64,000 nucleotides of DNA from Oscillospiraceae bacterium (lineage in GTDB: Bacteria > Bacillota > Clostridia > Oscillospirales > Ruminococcaceae), in the NCBI GenBank assembly GCA_031266415.1, contig JAISBB010000005.1, forward strand, positions 62,001-126,000, read 5' to 3'. The position numbers were made by a program, and so were the translations under genes. Shown piece after piece: positions 26,623 through 36,215 of the stretch. Position 1 is the stretch's first letter, and every line of letters begins with the position of its first letter. Below the pieces are notes generated by a model. It was not told where the DNA came from and did not search any database. It saw only the letters and a program-made list of their open reading frames with translations.

Positions 26623-28965
26623 TCACGAGTAGCCAATCACTGCTGTTTTCCAAACAGTATCTACATTTTTTGCAAACACAAATTCAATTTCATCTTTCAC
26701 ACTCTCATCAACTTCCTCAAGGTCCGCTTCATTTTCTTTCGGTAACACTACCATTTTTATTCCCATTTTATGTGCTGCAATTACCTTTTCTTTAACACCA
26801 CCAACCGGCAAAACTTTGCCTCTTAATGTTATTTCACCTGTAATTGCTACATCTTTTCTAATAGGTTTTTTCATTAACTCTGAAACAATGGCAGTTGATA
26901 TTGCGGTCCCCGCAGATGGACCATCTTTCGGAACGGCACCACTTGGCACATGTAGGTGAATATCACTGTTTTTATAAAACTCTTTGTTTATCTTCAATTT
27001 GCCAGACACTTTCCGAATATAAGACAACGCTGCTTTTGCTGATTCTTGCATAACACTTCCAAGCGACCCTGTTAATTCCAATTTCCCGGTACCCTCTAAA
27101 GATAAAGCTTCTATACACATTGTTTCGCCCCCAACTTGTGTCCATGCAAGCCCTGTTGCTGTTCCAACCACATTTCTATTCAAAGTATCTCTGTGGGAAT
27201 ATTTAGGAACCCCTGCATATTCCTTCAGATTTTTTACTGTAAACGAAAACGACTCCAAATTTAACTCCAACATTTTTCGAATTGCTTTTCGGCACAAACT
27301 CCCCACTAAACGCGAAGCGCTCCGAACACCAGCTTCCCTTGTATAATTATCAACAATTGCACGAATTACAGCATCACTAAACTTAATTTGATTGGGCGCT
27401 AGCAAATACTCGGTTAACTGCTTTGGAATCACATGTTTTTTCAAAATATTAAATTTTTCATATCGCGTATAGCTATCAAGCTCAACCACTTCCATTCTGT
27501 TCAACAAAGGTGCTGGAATATCCCAAAGATAATTAGCGGTTGCCACAAACAACACGTCGCTCAAGTCAAACGCAACCTCTAAATAATTATCTCTAAATTC
27601 ACAATTCTGTCCATAATCTAAGACTTCTAAAAATGCGGCTGTTGGGTCAGAACGGAAATCCATTGCCATTTTATCTATCTCATCCAATAAAATCAACGGA
27701 TTTTTAGATTTCGCTGTTTTCAGTGCCATTATTATTCTACCAGGCATTGCCCCAACATAAGTTTTTCTGTGACCTCTAACTTCACTTTCATCTTTCAGTC
27801 CACCCAGAGAAACCTTCACATATTTTCTGTTAACTGCCTCTGCAATTGCTTTTGCAATTGATGTTTTCCCAACTCCTGGCGGCCCAACCAAGCAAAGTAC
27901 TTGCCACTTTGTACCCCTATTTAATGCCTTAACAGCAATCATTTCCAATATTTTCTCTTTGATTTTCTTCAAACCAAAATGGGCCCTATCTAATATTTTG
28001 GCAGCAACCTCAACATCCATGCTATCTTCCGTTTTTTTACTCCACGGCAATTCCACGCAAATATCTAGGTAGTTTTTAATCACAGCGCCCTCATGTGAGC
28101 CACTTGGTGCTTTATCTAATTTTTGCGCCTCTTTAAGTAAATGCTCTTTACTATCTTGATCTATCATAAGCTCATTTATTCTTTTAATATATTCTTGAAC
28201 CTCATCTGTTGCTTGGGGACCACCTGCAAGCTCACTATTTAAAATCTTAATTTGTTCCCTTATATAATAATCTTTTTGTCCTTTATCGATATTTTTCTTC
28301 AATTTTTCATCTAATTCAACTTGGCAAGAAATAATTCCTACTTCTCGCTCTAAAACACTGGCTAAAATTAGAAGCCTGTCAAGCACTCCAACAACTTCCA
28401 ACAACTGCTGCTTAACAGAAAGCTCTAGCATTATATTTACTGCTATGTAATTTACCAGTTCATTCCCTGACTTTATTTTTTTTATTGTTTGGTGTATGGC
28501 CTTAGATATGGCAGGGAAAAATTGGGCATATTCCACAAATAATTTCTTAACCGTTCTAATAAGCGCTTCCTCAATATTTTTCTTATCTTTTTGGTCTACT
28601 TGAAATTGAGATGTTGCTGTATATTTTTTAACAACAGCTGAGTGTAAACCATTTTCATTCCTTTTAATTTTAGTCAATGAAGCAACATCTTTCCCTTGAA
28701 TTAAAATTCGTGCTGAAACAGCGTCTTTTTTCAAAATTTGTTTAATTTGTGCCAAAACCCCAACTGGAAACAACTTTTTTTTCTGTACATTCACCATCCC
28801 TTCCGAACCTGTAGCTCTTTGTGCAACAAAAAAAATCAAATGATTCCCCAACATGGCGCTTTCTAAAGCTTTCAGTTGCTCTTTGCCAAAACACTCTAAA
28901 TAAATTTCTGTCCCGGGGTAGATTACACACCCGCAGGCCGTTAACAAATCGAATTCTTCAGCCAT
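26623..28965 (-). CDS. lon: ATP-dependent protease Lon
   Basis: Lon degrades misfolded and regulatory proteins. The 780-residue protein has an N-terminal substrate domain (somewhat divergent: CVIYPGTEIYLECF), a helical region with DYYIREQIKILNSEL, the AAA+ domain with Walker [19 protein letters not shown] (about residue 360) and Walker B PLILLDEIDKM, and the C-terminal Ser-Lys peptidase (Ser in KDGPSAGTA, about 685; Lys in GKVLPVGGVKEKV, about 728). Full length with all catalytic residues. It is the last of the tig-clpP-clpX-lon run, a common Clostridial order. Confidence 0.97.
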   Translation of the reverse strand: MAEEFDLLTACGCVIYPGTEIYLECFGKEQLKALESAMLGNHLIFFVAQRATGSEGMVNVQKKKLFPVGVLAQIKQILKKDAVSARILIQGKDVASLTKIKRNENGLHSAVVKKYTATSQFQVDQKDKKNIEEALIRTVKKLFVEYAQFFPAISKAIHQTIKKIKSGNELVNYIAVNIMLELSVKQQLLEVVGVLDRLLILASVLEREVGIISCQVELDEKLKKNIDKGQKDYYIREQIKILNSELAGGPQATDEVQEYIKRINELMIDQDSKEHLLKEAQKLDKAPSGSHEGAVIKNYLDICVELPWSKKTEDSMDVEVAAKILDRAHFGLKKIKEKILEMIAVKALNRGTKWQVLCLVGPPGVGKTSIAKAIAEAVNRKYVKVSLGGLKDESEVRGHRKTYVGAMPGRIIMALKTAKSKNPLILLDEIDKMAMDFRSDPTAAFLEVLDYGQNCEFRDNYLEVAFDLSDVLFVATANYLWDIPAPLLNRMEVVELDSYTRYEKFNILKKHVIPKQLTEYLLAPNQIKFSDAVIRAIVDNYTREAGVRSASRLVGSLCRKAIRKMLELNLESFSFTVKNLKEYAGVPKYSHRDTLNRNVVGTATGLAWTQVGGETMCIEALSLEGTGKLELTGSLGSVMQESAKAALSYIRKVSGKLKINKEFYKNSDIHLHVPSGAVPKDGPSAGTAISTAIVSELMKKPIRKDVAITGEITLRGKVLPVGGVKEKVIAAHKMGIKMVVLPKENEADLEEVDESVKDEIEFVFAKNVDTVWKTAVIGYS

Positions 28966-29002
28966 GGTTTACCCCCTTTCTGCCTGCCCCCAAATTGCCA
29001 AC

Positions 29003-30328
29003 CTAAACCATTTCTTTCCTATCTTTTCTATCCCAAAAAATATTTAAATTTTTGGCTTCTTTTTTCTCGTTTATTTGAATTTTCGGTTCACGAATTTCCT
29101 TTTTCACAAATTCCTTTGTAATTGTTATTTTTTCAAGCCCGGAATGTGAAGGAGCAAGGAACATTAAATCTCCTAATACTTCTTCCAAAATAGCTCTTAA
29201 GCCTCTTGCTCCTGTATTTCGTTCCAATGCTCTTTTTGCCATCTCTTTTATTGCATCTTCTTCAAGCTCTAATTCTACTCTGTCTATTCGAAATAATTTT
29301 TTATATTGCTTTACAAGTGAATTTTTAGGCTCCGTTAAAATTTTTACCAACGCATTTTCATCCAAAGCCTCTAAAACACTCAACACGGGAATTCTCCCAA
29401 CCAATTCTGGAATCAACCCATATTTAATCAAGTCATGAGGCAAAACTTGCTTCATAACGTCGTTAAGTTTCTCTTGTTTTTTCGATTTCACATTTGCACC
29501 AAAGCCAATTTCAGAGTGCCCAATTCGCTTACTAATAATAGAATCTAAACCCTCAAACGCACCACCGCAAACAAACAAAATATTTGTGGTATCAATGCTT
29601 ATTAGCTCATGTTGAGGGTGCTTTCTTCCACCTTGTGGTGGTACACTAGCAATGGTTCCTTCTAAAATTTTAAGCAAGGCTTGTTGCACACCTTCACCAC
29701 TAACATCTCGTGTAAGTGACCGATTTTCGCTTTTCCTTGTGATTTTATCAATTTCGTCTATATATATAATACCCCTTTGAGCCTTCTCAACATCAAAATC
29801 TGCAGCTTGAATTAACCTCAGCAAGATATTTTCAACGTCTTCTCCAACATAACCAGCTTCTGTTAGTGTTGTTGCGTCTGCAATTGCAAATGGCACTTTT
29901 AATATGTGTGCTAAAGTTTGCGCCAAAAGCGTTTTCCCCACACCAGTTGGACCAAGCAATAAAATGTTGCTTTTGTGCAATTTCGTAGCATCTTCTGGGT
30001 CATCACTTAAAAAAATTCTTTTATAGTGGTTATATACCGCCGTTGAAAGCGCCTTTTTTGCACTTTCTTGCCCAATAATATATTCATCCAAGACTCGTTT
30101 AATTTCAACAGGTGGCATTAATTCTAACATTGGAGTGGCAGTCCCTTTGGTTTCTTCATTTATGATTTTTCTGTGTTTGCTCTCTTCCCGCAAAATATTT
30201 TGGCAAAGTTCAATACACTCATTGCAAATACATACTCCCGGCCCAGCAATAATTCGACCTACTTGGTCGTTTAACTTGCCACAAAAAGAGCATCTTAATA
30301 ATTTATTATAATCATCACTACTTGGCAT
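29003..30328 (-). CDS. clpX: ClpXP unfoldase subunit ClpX
   Basis: ClpX is the AAA+ unfoldase that feeds ClpP. The 441-residue protein begins with the zinc-binding domain (CSFCGKL...[11 protein letters not shown]), followed by Walker [19 protein letters not shown] (about residue 125), the [11 protein letters not shown] pore loop, Walker [12 protein letters not shown] and sensor motifs. Full length. The start is the ATG at 30328 (the track begins one codon earlier at TTG) with AAGGTGAG upstream. It is transcribed after clpP with about 55 bases between and precedes lon. Confidence 0.97.
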   Translation of the reverse strand: MPSSDDYNKLLRCSFCGKLNDQVGRIIAGPGVCICNECIELCQNILREESKHRKIINEETKGTATPMLELMPPVEIKRVLDEYIIGQESAKKALSTAVYNHYKRIFLSDDPEDATKLHKSNILLLGPTGVGKTLLAQTLAHILKVPFAIADATTLTEAGYVGEDVENILLRLIQAADFDVEKAQRGIIYIDEIDKITRKSENRSLTRDVSGEGVQQALLKILEGTIASVPPQGGRKHPQHELISIDTTNILFVCGGAFEGLDSIISKRIGHSEIGFGANVKSKKQEKLNDVMKQVLPHDLIKYGLIPELVGRIPVLSVLEALDENALVKILTEPKNSLVKQYKKLFRIDRVELELEEDAIKEMAKRALERNTGARGLRAILEEVLGDLMFLAPSHSGLEKITITKEFVKKEIREPKIQINEKKEAKNLNIFWDRKDRKEMV

Positions 30329-30382
30329 CAAATCTCACCTTCCCCCGAGAATCTACATTTAATCATAAAACAACACACAAAC

Positions 30383-30973
30383 TCAGGTAACCATCCTCTT
30401 TTCCATCACTTTATCTATAAGCCCATAATCACAAGCTTCATCTGAAGACATGAAATAATCTCGCTCAGTATCTTGCTCGACCTTACCAAGTGTTTGCCCG
30501 GTATTTTTTGCCAAAATTTGATTCAATTTTGTTTTTAATTTCGCGATTCTTTCTGCTTGAATTTTAATATCGGTAGCTTGCCCTTGCACCCCACCAAGTG
30601 GTTGGTGAATCATTATTTCACTGTTTGGAAGTGCAAAGCGCTTACCTTTTGCACCGGCAGCCAACAAAAATGCACCCATAGAAGCCGCCAAACCTAAACA
30701 AATTGTAGAAACATCTGATTTTATATATTGCATAGTATCATATATCGCCATCCCAGATGAAGTTGAACCCCCAGGACTATTTATATACAAGTGAATATCT
30801 CTATCTGGGTCCTGCCCTTCAAGGTAAATAAGCTGTGCAATAACCAAGCTTGATGTCACATCATTTACTTCATCGCAAAGCATAATAATTCTATCATTTA
30901 AAAGCCGCGAATAAATATCATAAGACCTTTCACCTCGACTTGTTTGTTCCACAACTACAGGAACTAATGCCAT
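30383..30973 (-). CDS. clpP: ClpP protease proteolytic subunit
   Basis: ClpP is the serine-protease barrel partnered by ClpX. The 196-residue protein begins [24 protein letters not shown], with catalytic Ser in [11 protein letters not shown] (about residue 98), His in IMIHQPLGG (about 123) and Asp in [18 protein letters not shown] (about 172). Full length and apparently active. The track ORF begins 19 codons earlier inside tig; the ATG at 30973 has AAAGGATGA upstream and matches the family. It lies 7 bases after the tig stop. Confidence 0.97.
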   Translation of the reverse strand: MALVPVVVEQTSRGERSYDIYSRLLNDRIIMLCDEVNDVTSSLVIAQLIYLEGQDPDRDIHLYINSPGGSTSSGMAIYDTMQYIKSDVSTICLGLAASMGAFLLAAGAKGKRFALPNSEIMIHQPLGGVQGQATDIKIQAERIAKLKTKLNQILAKNTGQTLGKVEQDTERDYFMSSDEACDYGLIDKVMEKRMVT

Positions 30974-30980
30974 AATATTT

Positions 30981-32291
30981 TCATCCTTTCTTTTCAACTG
31001 AATGTTCTTTAATTTTTGCAGATTTAACAATAAATGCCAACGCCTTTTTCAATTTCAAATCCGCCTTTAATTTATCAATATCTATTCTTTTTTTAGCTTG
31101 CTCTAAGTCTATTCCCTGCATTTGCATAAAGCGTTTCAACTCTTTTTCAATATCTTCATCCAAAACCACAATCTCTTCCATTTCGGCAATCTTTTCAAGC
31201 ACCAGCTTAATTTTAACTTGTTTTCTAGCATCATTCGCAAATCGCGCTTTAAAGCTTGCCATATCCAAGCCCAACATTTTTAAATAAGTTGCCAAATCCA
31301 TTCTTTGCTGCCTTTCAAGGTCTTGCTTGAAGTTTGCAATTAAATTTTCTCGTCGCCTTTCATTCATAATTTCTGGAACATCAACCTTGATTTCTTCCAC
31401 AATTTTATCCAAAAGTTTTTGCTCAACATCTGCGATTCTATTTTTTTCTTTCATTTCTTTTAACGATTTTAAAATATCAGATTTAAGCTCTGCTAATGTA
31501 TTAAATTCACTAACATTTGAGGCAAATTCATCATCAATTGATGGCAATTCATATCTTTTAATTCCATTTAATTGAATGTTGAATTGAGCTGCTTTTCCCG
31601 CAAGGCTCACAACTGAGTAATCTTGTGGAAATACAATATCAATCTGAAATTGGTCCCCCGGCTTGTGCCCAACAATTGCATTTTCAAATCCTTTAATGAA
31701 CTCGCCAGAACCTAAAGTAAGATCGTATTTTAAACATTTACCAGATTCCAACGGTTTATTATCAACAAATCCTTCAAAATCTATGTTTACAATATCACCC
31801 AACACACATGGCGCATCTTTTATTTCATTAAGGCGCGCAACTCTTTTCGCCAGGTGCATTAGATTTGCATCTATTTCTTCTTCATGCACTTCTTCCAGTT
31901 GTATTTCCACTTGCAAGCCTTTATATGGCCCAAGCTCTACCGCTGGCTTTACAATAACATCAATACACAAACTTACGCCATCTTGCTTGTTAACGGACAG
32001 CACATCAACTTTATCTATCGCAACAATCTCTTCAATTTGTGCCTCTTTCAATGCTAAGTCAAGCTCACTTGGCCAAAGATCATTCACAGCATCATCAAAA
32101 AAAACATTTGCTCCATATATTTTTTCGACAATTGCTCGTGGAACCTTTCCCTTTCGAAACCCTGGAGCATTTAACTTTTTCGCATTCTTCACAAACAACG
32201 TATTTAAATATTCATTGAAAATTTCTGCTTCTATTTCAAAGGTCAATGCATATTTATTTGGGTCTTTCTGCTCTTTTTTGCCAAATTTCAT
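30981..32291 (-). CDS. tig: Trigger factor (ribosome-associated chaperone)
   Basis: Trigger factor binds nascent chains at the ribosomal exit. The 436-residue protein has the ribosome-docking loop [19 protein letters not shown] (the GFRKG signature) near the N-terminus, a central FKBP-like PPIase domain ([39 protein letters not shown]) and the long helical C-terminal arms. Start moved to the ATG at 32291, giving the usual short N-terminal strand; the track start adds 19 unlikely residues. It is the first gene of the proteostasis operon and has its own promoter, divergent from mrnC. Confidence 0.95.
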   Translation of the reverse strand: MKFGKKEQKDPNKYALTFEIEAEIFNEYLNTLFVKNAKKLNAPGFRKGKVPRAIVEKIYGANVFFDDAVNDLWPSELDLALKEAQIEEIVAIDKVDVLSVNKQDGVSLCIDVIVKPAVELGPYKGLQVEIQLEEVHEEEIDANLMHLAKRVARLNEIKDAPCVLGDIVNIDFEGFVDNKPLESGKCLKYDLTLGSGEFIKGFENAIVGHKPGDQFQIDIVFPQDYSVVSLAGKAAQFNIQLNGIKRYELPSIDDEFASNVSEFNTLAELKSDILKSLKEMKEKNRIADVEQKLLDKIVEEIKVDVPEIMNERRRENLIANFKQDLERQQRMDLATYLKMLGLDMASFKARFANDARKQVKIKLVLEKIAEMEEIVVLDEDIEKELKRFMQMQGIDLEQAKKRIDIDKLKADLKLKKALAFIVKSAKIKEHSVEKKG

Positions 32292-32347
32292 ATCGCCACT
32301 TTTCGCCTCCTGAATTTGTAAACCATTGCAACATAGTATACCACACA

Positions 32348-32377
32348 ATTATACTACACATTTTCAAACTGCATCAA
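32348..32377 (-). promoter_or_regulatory. Promoter for tig-clpP-clpX-lon operon
   Basis: On the minus strand, TTGATG, an 18-base spacer and TATAAT lie about 57 bases upstream of the tig ATG. A second -10-like TATACT lies just downstream of it. It is back to back with the mrnC promoter in a spacer of about 180 bases. Confidence 0.7.
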
Positions 32378-32394
32378 ATATCAATAAAGGGGAA

Positions 32395-32424
32395 TTGAAA
32401 TCAAAACCAAAACCGTGATATAAT
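32395..32424 (+). promoter_or_regulatory. Promoter for mrnC-to-miaA operon
   Basis: TTGAAA, an 18-base spacer and TATAAT preceded by TGA (extended -10) lie about 48 bases upstream of mrnC. It starts the plus-strand operon and diverges from the tig promoter, with the two -35 boxes about 18 bases apart. Confidence 0.75.
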
Positions 32425-32471
32425 AACCCAGTTATTTTTAGAAAAACACTATCAGCAAAAATGAGGGTAAA

Positions 32472-32873
32472 ATGGAACCGATTTGCGAACAAGAGCACAA
32501 AATATTAGAACTTGGCACTCCAAATCTAGCATTCGTTGGAGATGCGGTTTATGAGCTACTAACCAGAACAAAAATTGCCCAAACAAAAAATCAAACATCA
32601 GCAAAACTCCACGAGATTTCAGTAAAGAAAGTGTGCGCAAAATCACAAGCACTAGCTTACAAGTTTATTGTCAAATTCTTAACAGAAAAAGAACAAGAAA
32701 TTTTAAAACGTGGAAGAAACTACAGTGGATGCAGACCTCCACACAATGTTAGCCCCATTGCTTACCGAAAAGCAACCGGGGTTGAGGTGCTGTTTGGATA
32801 TTTGTTTTTAATCGGGGAATATGCTAGACTAGAAGAGATTTTTTTAATGATTTTTGAATTTTTAAAAACATAA
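32472..32873 (+). CDS. mrnC: Mini-ribonuclease III
   Basis: Mini-III is a dsRNA-binding-domain-less RNase III that matures 23S rRNA ends in Firmicutes. The 133-residue protein shows LGTPNLAFVGDAVYELLTR (the acidic RNase III signature), then HEISVKKVCAKSQALAYKF, GRNYSGCRPPHNVSPIAYRKATGVEVLFGYLFLIGE, the family's second acidic block. Length is normal. First gene of the plus-strand operon. ATG start preceded by GAGGG. Confidence 0.92.
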   Translation: MEPICEQEHKILELGTPNLAFVGDAVYELLTRTKIAQTKNQTSAKLHEISVKKVCAKSQALAYKFIVKFLTEKEQEILKRGRNYSGCRPPHNVSPIAYRKATGVEVLFGYLFLIGEYARLEEIFLMIFEFLKT

Positions 32874-32905
32874 ATCAGCGGACCCTGAAAACGGAGGGAT
32901 ACATT

Positions 32906-33547
32906 GTGAGCGAAAAAGTAAAAAAATGGCTGACGTTTGGAATTGTAGACCTTATTGGACTTGCTATTTATGTTTTTGCATGGCTTTCTTTCATTGCTCC
33001 AAATAAGGCCGGCATTGGCGGCGTAACCGGAATTGCAACCCTCATCGGATATATTTATCAAAAAAGCAATTTGGGTACATTCACTTTACTAATTAATATA
33101 CCCATTTTTATTCTTGCACTAATAAATCTCCCCAAAATATTTTGCATTAAAACTGGATTTACTATAGGCATGTCCACTCTGTTATCCAATTATTTTAATC
33201 AAGTACTTCCGCACTTTGTCGGCTTAAAAAACACACCACGGTTTGGATTTTGTTTTGCAGGCGCACTTTTAATGGGACTTGGCATTGGAACTATTTTTAA
33301 AGTAGGTGGCGCAAGTGGTGGTTCAGATATCATTTCTAATTTAATTCTTTTGAAGAAGCCACATCTGAAAATAGGGGTTGTCTTATTTATTATGGATGCC
33401 GTTGTGATTTTATTGTCGGCATTTGTTTACAAAGACGTAATGTCTGCACTTTATGGCTGTTTTGTTTCTCTCGTTTACACGCGTGTTGTTGACTTAGTTC
33501 TTAAGCTGAAATGGCCCATAAGTACCCAAAGGGGTGACCATTTATAA
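32906..33547 (+). CDS. YitT-family membrane protein lacking the C-terminal DUF2179 domain
   Basis: This 213-residue polytopic membrane protein is of the YitT family. It has five or six hydrophobic segments, beginning LTFGIVDLIGLAIYVFAWLSFIAP, and the family hallmarks AGIGGVTGIATL and FKVGGASGGSDIISNLIL. Family members usually run to about 280 residues with a soluble DUF2179 tail; here the protein stops after the last membrane segment (VVDLVLKLKWPISTQRG), so the tail is missing. Function is unknown for the family. GTG start with GGAGGGA upstream. It lies between mrnC and pth in one operon. Confidence 0.85.
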   Translation: MSEKVKKWLTFGIVDLIGLAIYVFAWLSFIAPNKAGIGGVTGIATLIGYIYQKSNLGTFTLLINIPIFILALINLPKIFCIKTGFTIGMSTLLSNYFNQVLPHFVGLKNTPRFGFCFAGALLMGLGIGTIFKVGGASGGSDIISNLILLKKPHLKIGVVLFIMDAVVILLSAFVYKDVMSALYGCFVSLVYTRVVDLVLKLKWPISTQRGDHL

Positions 33548-33573
33548 ACCTGTTTTGGAATCGTGGAGCAAAA

Positions 33574-34131
33574 ATGCTGATTGTGGGGCTTGGGAATCCA
33601 GGTTTTTTTTACAACAACACTCGGCACAATTTTGGTTCTTTTATTTTAAATAAACTAGCGGCACGCTGGGGGAATCCGCCAACACATAAAAAATTCGAAG
33701 GACTATATCAAAAACGTAAAATGGAAAGCGGCCTTATTATTTTGTTGCAACCACAAAGTTTTATGAATAATTCGGGGTTGGTTGTGCAATCCTTTGCCCA
33801 TTACTTCAAATTGCCAACACAAAACATTATTGTTGTCCACGACGATATCACTTTAGAACTGGGCATGTTTAAAGTGAAAGTCGGTGGTTCAAGTGGTGGA
33901 CACAACGGAATCAAAAGCGTGGCAGATTTTTTAGACTCCGAAAATTTCATTCGTGTTAAATGTGGAATTGGCACGGGGGGAAAACAACAAACAGAATTAA
34001 AAACTTGGGTTTTAAGCCGCTTTTCTGCTGAAGAAATGGGAAAAATCGAAGGAATGATGCCACAACTTTTAGATTGTTTAGAATGTACAATTTGCAACGG
34101 CGTGGACAAAGCAATGAACAAATACAATTAA
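33574..34131 (+). CDS. pth: Peptidyl-tRNA hydrolase
   Basis: Pth recycles tRNA from peptidyl-tRNA released by stalled ribosomes. The 185-residue protein has LIVGLGNPGFFYNNTRHNFGS (catalytic His in TRHNFG), LLQPQSFMNNSGLVV (the conserved Asn in a KP(Q)xxMNxSG-like motif), VVHDDITLELG with catalytic Asp (about residue 93), and GGSSGGHNGIKSV. All key residues are visible. ATG start at 33574 after the YitT stop. Part of the mrnC operon. Confidence 0.96.
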   Translation: MLIVGLGNPGFFYNNTRHNFGSFILNKLAARWGNPPTHKKFEGLYQKRKMESGLIILLQPQSFMNNSGLVVQSFAHYFKLPTQNIIVVHDDITLELGMFKVKVGGSSGGHNGIKSVADFLDSENFIRVKCGIGTGGKQQTELKTWVLSRFSAEEMGKIEGMMPQLLDCLECTICNGVDKAMNKYN

Positions 34132-34164
34132 ACGTTAAAACAAACCAAGGAAGAAGGCCTTTTT

Positions 34165-34770
34165 GTGAATTTAAACTTTGTGGAAGATTTTTTTCAGGAA
34201 GGATTTAAGCTAATTTGCGGCATTGACGAAGCCGGAAGAGGACCACTGGCAGGCCCTGTTTGTGTTGCGGCGGTTATTTTACCAAAAATTTTCGATCTGC
34301 CGTTCTTAAACGATTCCAAAAAGCTCAGTGAAAAAAAACGTGAAGAGTTATTTAAAAAAATAAAACAGCAGGCACTTTGCTTCAACATTGTTATGATTAA
34401 TGAAAAACAAATTGACAAATTAAATATCCTGCAAGCAACAATGCTTGGAATGCAAATGGCGGCAGATAGTTTGACTCCGCAGCCAGACCTTATCCTAGTA
34501 GACGGAAATCAAACACCCAAATTAAAAAGAAACACATATATTCAGTGTCTAATTAAAGGAGATGAAAAAATTCCAGCAATTGCCGCAGCTTCTATTCTTG
34601 CAAAGGTATCTAGAGATAGATTCATAAGTGAATTAGGTCAAAAAAAATACCCTCAATATCTTTTTGAAAAACACAAAGGATATGGAACAGCAGAGCATTT
34701 CAGAGCAATATCTGAATTTGGCCTTTGCGAAATTCACCGTAAAAGCTTTTGCAAAAAATGGTTACATTAA
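34165..34770 (+). CDS. rnhB: Ribonuclease HII
   Basis: RNase HII removes ribonucleotides and RNA primers from DNA. The 201-residue protein has the catalytic DEAGRGPLAGPVCVAAVIL block (Asp-Glu, about residues 20-22), the third Asp in LILVDGN (about 112), and the fourth in AAASILAKVSRDRF. Full length. Start GTG with a purine-rich AAGGAAGAAGG upstream. It ends 4 bases before yraN; rnhB-yraN adjacency is common in bacteria. Confidence 0.96.
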   Translation: MNLNFVEDFFQEGFKLICGIDEAGRGPLAGPVCVAAVILPKIFDLPFLNDSKKLSEKKREELFKKIKQQALCFNIVMINEKQIDKLNILQATMLGMQMAADSLTPQPDLILVDGNQTPKLKRNTYIQCLIKGDEKIPAIAAASILAKVSRDRFISELGQKKYPQYLFEKHKGYGTAEHFRAISEFGLCEIHRKSFCKKWLH

Positions 34771-34774
34771 CATT

Positions 34775-35158
34775 ATGAAGAATCTTGAAAGAGGGAAGTT
34801 GGGCGAGCAATTAGCCGCTAAATACCTAACTGGAAACGGATTCAAAATTGCAGCTATGAACTACCATTCAAAATACGGCGAATTAGATATTGTTGCAACA
34901 AACCATCAATATCTCTTGTTTGTTGAAGTTAAAACACGAAAAGCTAGGAGCCTGGTTAACCCAGCAGAAGCAATCAATTACCCCAAAATCCAAAAAATTG
35001 TTAAAACCGCTGAATCTTTTTTATATAAACAAACCGAGATTTGTCATTTGCAGCCGCGCTTTGATGTGATTGAAATTGTTGTGAAATCAGGGACATATAA
35101 ACTAAACCACATAAAAGCTGCCTTTGATAGCGAGGGTATTTTTTTTGAAGAATTTTAA
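34775..35158 (+). CDS. YraN/UPF0102 family endonuclease-like protein
   Basis: This 127-residue YraN-family protein reads NLERGKLGEQLAAKYLTGNGFKI, then KYGELDIVATNHQYLLFVEVKTRK, which carries the PD-(D/E)xK-like nuclease motif (GELDIVA...FVEVK). Function is not established; the fold resembles Holliday-junction and repair nucleases. The ORF track begins 37 codons earlier inside rnhB; the ATG at 34775, directly after the rnhB stop with GAGG-like purines upstream, matches the family start. It overlaps engB by 14 bases. Confidence 0.9.
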   Translation: MKNLERGKLGEQLAAKYLTGNGFKIAAMNYHSKYGELDIVATNHQYLLFVEVKTRKARSLVNPAEAINYPKIQKIVKTAESFLYKQTEICHLQPRFDVIEIVVKSGTYKLNHIKAAFDSEGIFFEEF

Positions 35159-35732
35159 TGAAATTGAATTCGAAAAAGCATTTGGAACGGCAAATCAGCT
35201 TGCAAAATCCAACTTCCCAGAAATAGTATTTGCCGGCCGTTCAAATGTTGGAAAATCTTCCTTAATTAACAAAATTTGCAATAGAAAGAACTTGGCCAGA
35301 GTAAGCGCTACACCCGGAAAAACCATCACAATAAATTTTTATAAGGCCAAAGGGTTTCGACTTGTGGATATCCCAGGTTATGGTTATGCAAAAGCGGCAA
35401 AAATGGAACAAATTAGATGGAGAAATCTTATTAATGGTTATTTCGGTATGCATCGTAATATCCATTTTCTGTTTTTACTAATAGATATTCGCCACCCACC
35501 CTCAAATGAAGACATAATTATGGTAGATATGTTAAACGCACTAGCTATTCCGTTTACTTTCGTACTAACAAAAATAGATAAAACTGCAAAAACAAAAATG
35601 GCAGCGCAAGTTAATTACGTTATTTCATTTTTTAATTTAAAAAAAACGATTAAACATATTCCTTTTTCCGCAATAACAGGGCAGGGCACTAACGAAATTA
35701 AATCCACAATTAATGAGGTGTTAAAACAGTGA
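35145..35732 (+). CDS. engB: Ribosome biogenesis GTPase YsxC/EngB
   Basis: EngB is an essential GTPase of late 50S assembly. The protein of about 195 residues has G1 VFAGRSNVGKSSLINKI, the G2/switch region ARVSATPGKTITINFY, G3 LVDIPGYGYAK, G4 VLTKIDKT and G5 IPFSAITGQG. The start is probably a TTG at 35145 (LKNFNEIEFEKAFG) with GAGGG 8 bases upstream; the track TTG at 35124 lacks a site. The start lies in a T8 run. It overlaps the end of yraN and is followed by the deaminase with a 4-base overlap. Confidence 0.94.
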   Translation: MKNFNEIEFEKAFGTANQLAKSNFPEIVFAGRSNVGKSSLINKICNRKNLARVSATPGKTITINFYKAKGFRLVDIPGYGYAKAAKMEQIRWRNLINGYFGMHRNIHFLFLLIDIRHPPSNEDIIMVDMLNALAIPFTFVLTKIDKTAKTKMAAQVNYVISFFNLKKTIKHIPFSAITGQGTNEIKSTINEVLKQ

Positions 35733-36205
35733 ATTATAGATTGCAATGGGACGAATATTTTATGAAAATGACTTTTCTAGTAGCAGAACGGTCAACTTGT
35801 TTGCGTCGGCATGTAGGCGCAATTATTGTTAAAGATGCAAGGGTTTTTGCAACTGGTTACAATGGTGCGGCCACCGGAATAAAACATTGCAGCGAAATCG
35901 GTTGCATTCGGGACGAATTGGGCATTAAATCCGGCGAACGCCAAGAAATATGCCAGGCTATTCACGCAGAGCAAAACGCAATTATTCAGTGCGCATTACA
36001 CGGCAACCAAATTGCAGGGACAACACTTTATTGTACTCACTCACCCTGCATAATCTGCGCAAAAATGATAATCAATTCAAAAATAAGCAAAGTAATTTGC
36101 TGTCACACCTATTCTGAAGAAACTTTTTTAAAGCTTTTTGAAGAAGCGAGAATTGAATATCAAACCATGAATATCCCGAATTTAACAATAACTCAAAAAC
36201 CATAG
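35729..36205 (+). CDS. Deoxycytidylate (dCMP) deaminase family protein
   Basis: This 158-residue zinc-dependent deaminase is of the ComEB/dCMP deaminase type. The N-terminal WDEYFMKMTFLVAERSTCLRRHVGAIIV is characteristic, followed by the zinc His and catalytic Glu in AIHAEQNAIIQC (about residue 77) and the zinc cysteines in HSPCIICAKMI (about 104). It would convert dCMP to dUMP, feeding dTMP synthesis. GTG start overlapping the engB stop. The C-terminal tail is short and basic with no extra domain. Confidence 0.92.
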   Translation: MNYRLQWDEYFMKMTFLVAERSTCLRRHVGAIIVKDARVFATGYNGAATGIKHCSEIGCIRDELGIKSGERQEICQAIHAEQNAIIQCALHGNQIAGTTLYCTHSPCIICAKMIINSKISKVICCHTYSEETFLKLFEEARIEYQTMNIPNLTITQKP

Positions 36206-36215
36206 GAGGAGCTGA

